A DNA stretch of 16,188 nt from CANQBR01 sp964641395 (lineage in GTDB: Bacteria > Bacillota > Negativicutes > Acidaminococcales > Acidaminococcaceae): positions 1-16,188 of the forward strand of contig CAZXKQ010000033.1 in the NCBI GenBank assembly GCA_964641395.1, read 5' to 3'. Position 1 is the first letter of the stretch. The number at the start of each line of letters is the position of its first letter. A model generated the notes under the pieces. The model did no database searches and was not told the origin of the DNA. It was given only the letters and a program-made list of their open reading frames with translations. Made by a program: the position numbers and the translations under genes. Positions 15,301-16,188 of the stretch are shown piece by piece.

Positions 15301-16081
15301 CCCCGTCTTCCCCGGCATCAACTGCGAGTACGACAGCGCCGCCGCCTTTAGGGAGGCAGGGGCCCTGGTGGAGACCTTCGTGGTGCGGAACCTGACTCCG
15401 GCCGCCATCGAGGAATCGGTGGCCCAGCTGGCGGCAGGCATCCGGCGGGCCCAGATCCTGATGCTGCCCGGGGGCTTCAGCGCCGGGGACGAGCCGGACG
15501 GCAGCGGCAAGTTCATCGCCACCATGCTGCGGAACGGCTACCTCAGCGAGGCCCTCAGCCAGCTCTTGGAGGAGCGGGACGGCCTGATCCTGGGCATCTG
15601 CAACGGCTTCCAGGCCTTGATCAAGCTGGGCCTGCTGCCTAGCGGCCGCATCAGCCCCCTCACCAGCCAGTCTCCCACCCTGACCTACAATACCATCGGC
15701 CGCCACGTTTCCCAGCTGGTGACCACCAGGGTGGTTTCCACCCTCTCCCCCTGGCTGGCCCTCTGTGAGCCAGGGGAGGAGCATGTAATCGCCGTCTCCC
15801 ACGGGGAGGGCCGCTTCTACGCCCCCCAGGAGGTGGTGGAGCAGCTCTTCGCCGCCGGCCAGGTGGCCACCCAGTATGTGGATGAAGGGGGCCGGGCCAC
15901 CATGGAGAGTCCCTACAATCCTAACGGCTCCACCTACGCCATCGAGGGGCTTACCAGCCCTGACGGCCGCATTCTGGGGAAGATGGGCCACAGCGAGCGC
16001 TACGCCCCCGGCCTCTACCTGAACGTGCCCGGCCAGAAGGAGCAGCGGCTCTTCGCCGCCGGAGTGAGGTATTTCCAGTAG
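12302..16081 (+). CDS. purL: Phosphoribosylformylglycinamidine synthase, single-chain clade II, with fused glutaminase
   Basis: PurL converts FGAR, glutamine and ATP into FGAM, the fourth step of purine synthesis. The 1259-residue chain contains an N-terminal domain (about 1-170) and a linker with SDHCRHTTF (Asp224-His228 region). The first synthetase half has NETHNHPTE (324-332), followed by a second related half. A C-terminal class I glutaminase domain runs from about 996 to 1259, with nucleophile Cys1100 (GICNGFQ) and His1167/Glu1169 (HGEGR). It matches the ~1240-residue form seen in streptococci and clostridia (opening with a conserved VEKK) rather than the split PurL/PurQ/PurS of Bacillus. 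The ATG follows AGGAGG by 6 nt. No other pur genes lie in the window; a strong terminator follows, so purL ends its unit. Confidence 0.96.
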   Translation: MEKIRRVYVEKKAAFAVEAQGLLADLRSNLGLTALTGLRILNRYDVSGLSEEEYAMAKVMVLSEPPVDQVYEEELPLPEGCQVFAVELLPGQYDQREDFAAAGIQLISQKERPLLAAAKVYILEGPLEPADLARIKAYCINPVEAREAELAKPRSLAAELVEPPPIERLQGFRQLDRDGAQELRQRLGLAMSLEDLLWCQSYFQQEGREPSLTELRVLDTYWSDHCRHTTFTTHLDRVEIQDGPYAAPLQAAYQAYLAARAEVYGPDSQRPVTLMDMAVIGMKKLRLEGRLPDLDQSEEINACSVVVPLEVDGRREEWLLQFKNETHNHPTEIEPFGGAATCLGGAIRDPLSGRAYVYQALRLTGSADPRTPVADTLAGKLPQRKLTIGAAAGYSSYGNQIGLATGQVEEYYHPRFVAKRLEIGAVVGAVPRSWVRREAPQPGDLVVLLGGRTGRDGCGGATGSSKEHNLDSLLTCGAEVQKGNPPTERELQRLFRNPQVTAMIKRCNDFGAGGVSVAIGELTAGLHIDLDKVPKKYEGLDGTELAISESQERMAVVIEAKDEAAFQAAAAAENLEATVVAVVTEEPRLVMTWRGDKIVDIARSFLDTNGVAQHAQARLTAGQGNIMHQLPAEVAGAASLEEAWLANLGRLNVASQKGLAERFDSTIGRGTVLLPFGGRRQLTPAEGMVGRFPVLEGHSHGASVMACGYNPDVACASPFHGAVYAVVTAVARACACGADYRALRLSLQEYFPHVHDAASWGLPCAALLGAFSALDALGLAAIGGKDSMSGTFMDLTVPPTLAAFAVGAMDGREAVSPEFKAAGDRVYYLPVPLDEYQLPDYAVFRRNLQALRQAVAAGAVAAAGVVKEGGLAAQLTRMALGNQLGLVLEGASWTKEELFTLQPGGLLVELKAGRGAEEAFAGLAYQELGVVTAEPVISLGSLRLPLARLEQAYTQPLAKIFPAKTAAEPGPADIQQPTVRGKAPAGRPAPLAVARPRVFIPVFPGINCEYDSAAAFREAGALVETFVVRNLTPAAIEESVAQLAAGIRRAQILMLPGGFSAGDEPDGSGKFIATMLRNGYLSEALSQLLEERDGLILGICNGFQALIKLGLLPSGRISPLTSQSPTLTYNTIGRHVSQLVTTRVVSTLSPWLALCEPGEEHVIAVSHGEGRFYAPQEVVEQLFAAGQVATQYVDEGGRATMESPYNPNGSTYAIEGLTSPDGRILGKMGHSERYAPGLYLNVPGQKEQRLFAAGVRYFQ

Positions 16082-16090
16082 CATAACTAT

Positions 16091-16115
16091 CCTTCCTAGC
16101 GAGTAGGCAGGAAGG
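16091..16115 (+). other. Stem-loop downstream of purL
   Basis: CCTTCCT at 16091-16097 is a perfect complement of AGGAAGG at 16109-16115 with an 11-nt loop. No T tract follows directly. It lies 10 nt after the purL stop and 9 nt before the main terminator stem, so it may protect the 3' end or add to termination. A T-box or riboswitch reading was considered, but no signature is present. Confidence 0.4.
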
Positions 16116-16123
16116 GACCTTAG

Positions 16124-16175
16124 AGCAGGCTGTCCGGCCCCTTGACCCAGGGGCTGGGCGGCCTGCTTTTTCTCT
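16124..16175 (+). terminator. Strong rho-independent terminator after purL
   Basis: The arm 16124-16141 pairs along its whole length with 16150-16167, giving 18 base pairs including three G-U wobbles, closed by an 8-nt loop (16142-16149). The stem is followed by TTTTCTCT at 16168-16175. This is the clearest terminator in the window and marks the end of the pyrR-to-purL stretch. The last 13 bases of the window hold nothing I can name. Confidence 0.88.
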
Positions 16176-16188
16176 GCCTGTGCAACTT

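Noticed and set aside
15020..16084. Long open frame on the - strand (354 codons) opposite purL
   Set aside because: It is the antisense shadow of the conserved C-terminal part of purL, a normal product of GC-rich codon bias; the translation is repetitive Gly/Gln/His/Leu without motifs.
16091..16175. Possible T-box or riboswitch beginning after purL
   Set aside because: No T-box signature or known aptamer core is visible; the second hairpin with its T tract is explained as the purL terminator.

Overview
The window is a gene-dense chromosomal segment of a GC-rich bacterium (about two thirds G+C by eye) with 14 protein genes, all on the + strand. No tRNA, rRNA, CRISPR array, insertion sequence or prophage gene is visible. 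The gene set points to a member of the Bacillota (Firmicutes), probably anaerobic. It has the CdaA-CdaR-GlmM cluster, the lspA-rluD-pyrR order, a PyrR regulator, strong AGGAGG-type ribosome binding sites, a single-chain clade II PurL and a butyryl-CoA-dehydrogenase-like enzyme. The exact class cannot be fixed by reading; high-GC Clostridia or Negativicutes relatives are both plausible.

Left part (1-4891): a terminator of an upstream unit (about 12-42) abuts an extended -10 promoter (-10 at 47-52). This drives cdaA (c-di-AMP synthase), cdaR (YbbR-repeat regulator), a COG2509-type FAD-dependent dehydrogenase and glmM (phosphoglucosamine mutase). The first three genes overlap or touch at stop/start junctions and glmM follows after 27 nt. 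The unit links c-di-AMP signalling to cell-wall precursor supply, with an uncharacterised redox protein built in.

Middle part (4934-8343): an unrecognised Cys-rich 226-residue protein is followed by a clear sigma-A-type promoter (5621-5649) for an acyl-CoA dehydrogenase. Then come lspA (lipoprotein signal peptidase) and rluD (23S rRNA pseudouridine synthase), whose frames probably overlap by 55 nt.

Right part (8344-16081): a very AT-rich, palindromic spacer precedes pyrR. It is followed by a solo LUD-domain protein, udp (uridine phosphorylase), deoB (phosphopentomutase), an unrecognised exported protein and purL (FGAM synthase with fused glutaminase). Udp and DeoB together turn uridine into uracil and ribose-5-phosphate. 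PyrR binds uridine nucleotides and often has uracil phosphoribosyltransferase activity. PurL works on a PRPP-derived purine intermediate. The region therefore reads as a nucleoside-salvage and ribose-recycling block. The pyr biosynthetic genes that usually follow pyrR are absent. Two stem-loops, the second a strong 18-bp terminator (16124-16175), close the unit.

Most of this is core metabolism and I do not see a clear new system. The items most worth a second look are the solo LUD protein inside the nucleoside-salvage cluster, the palindromic AT island before an orphan pyrR, the two unrecognised proteins, and the FAD dehydrogenase inside the c-di-AMP/glmM cluster.
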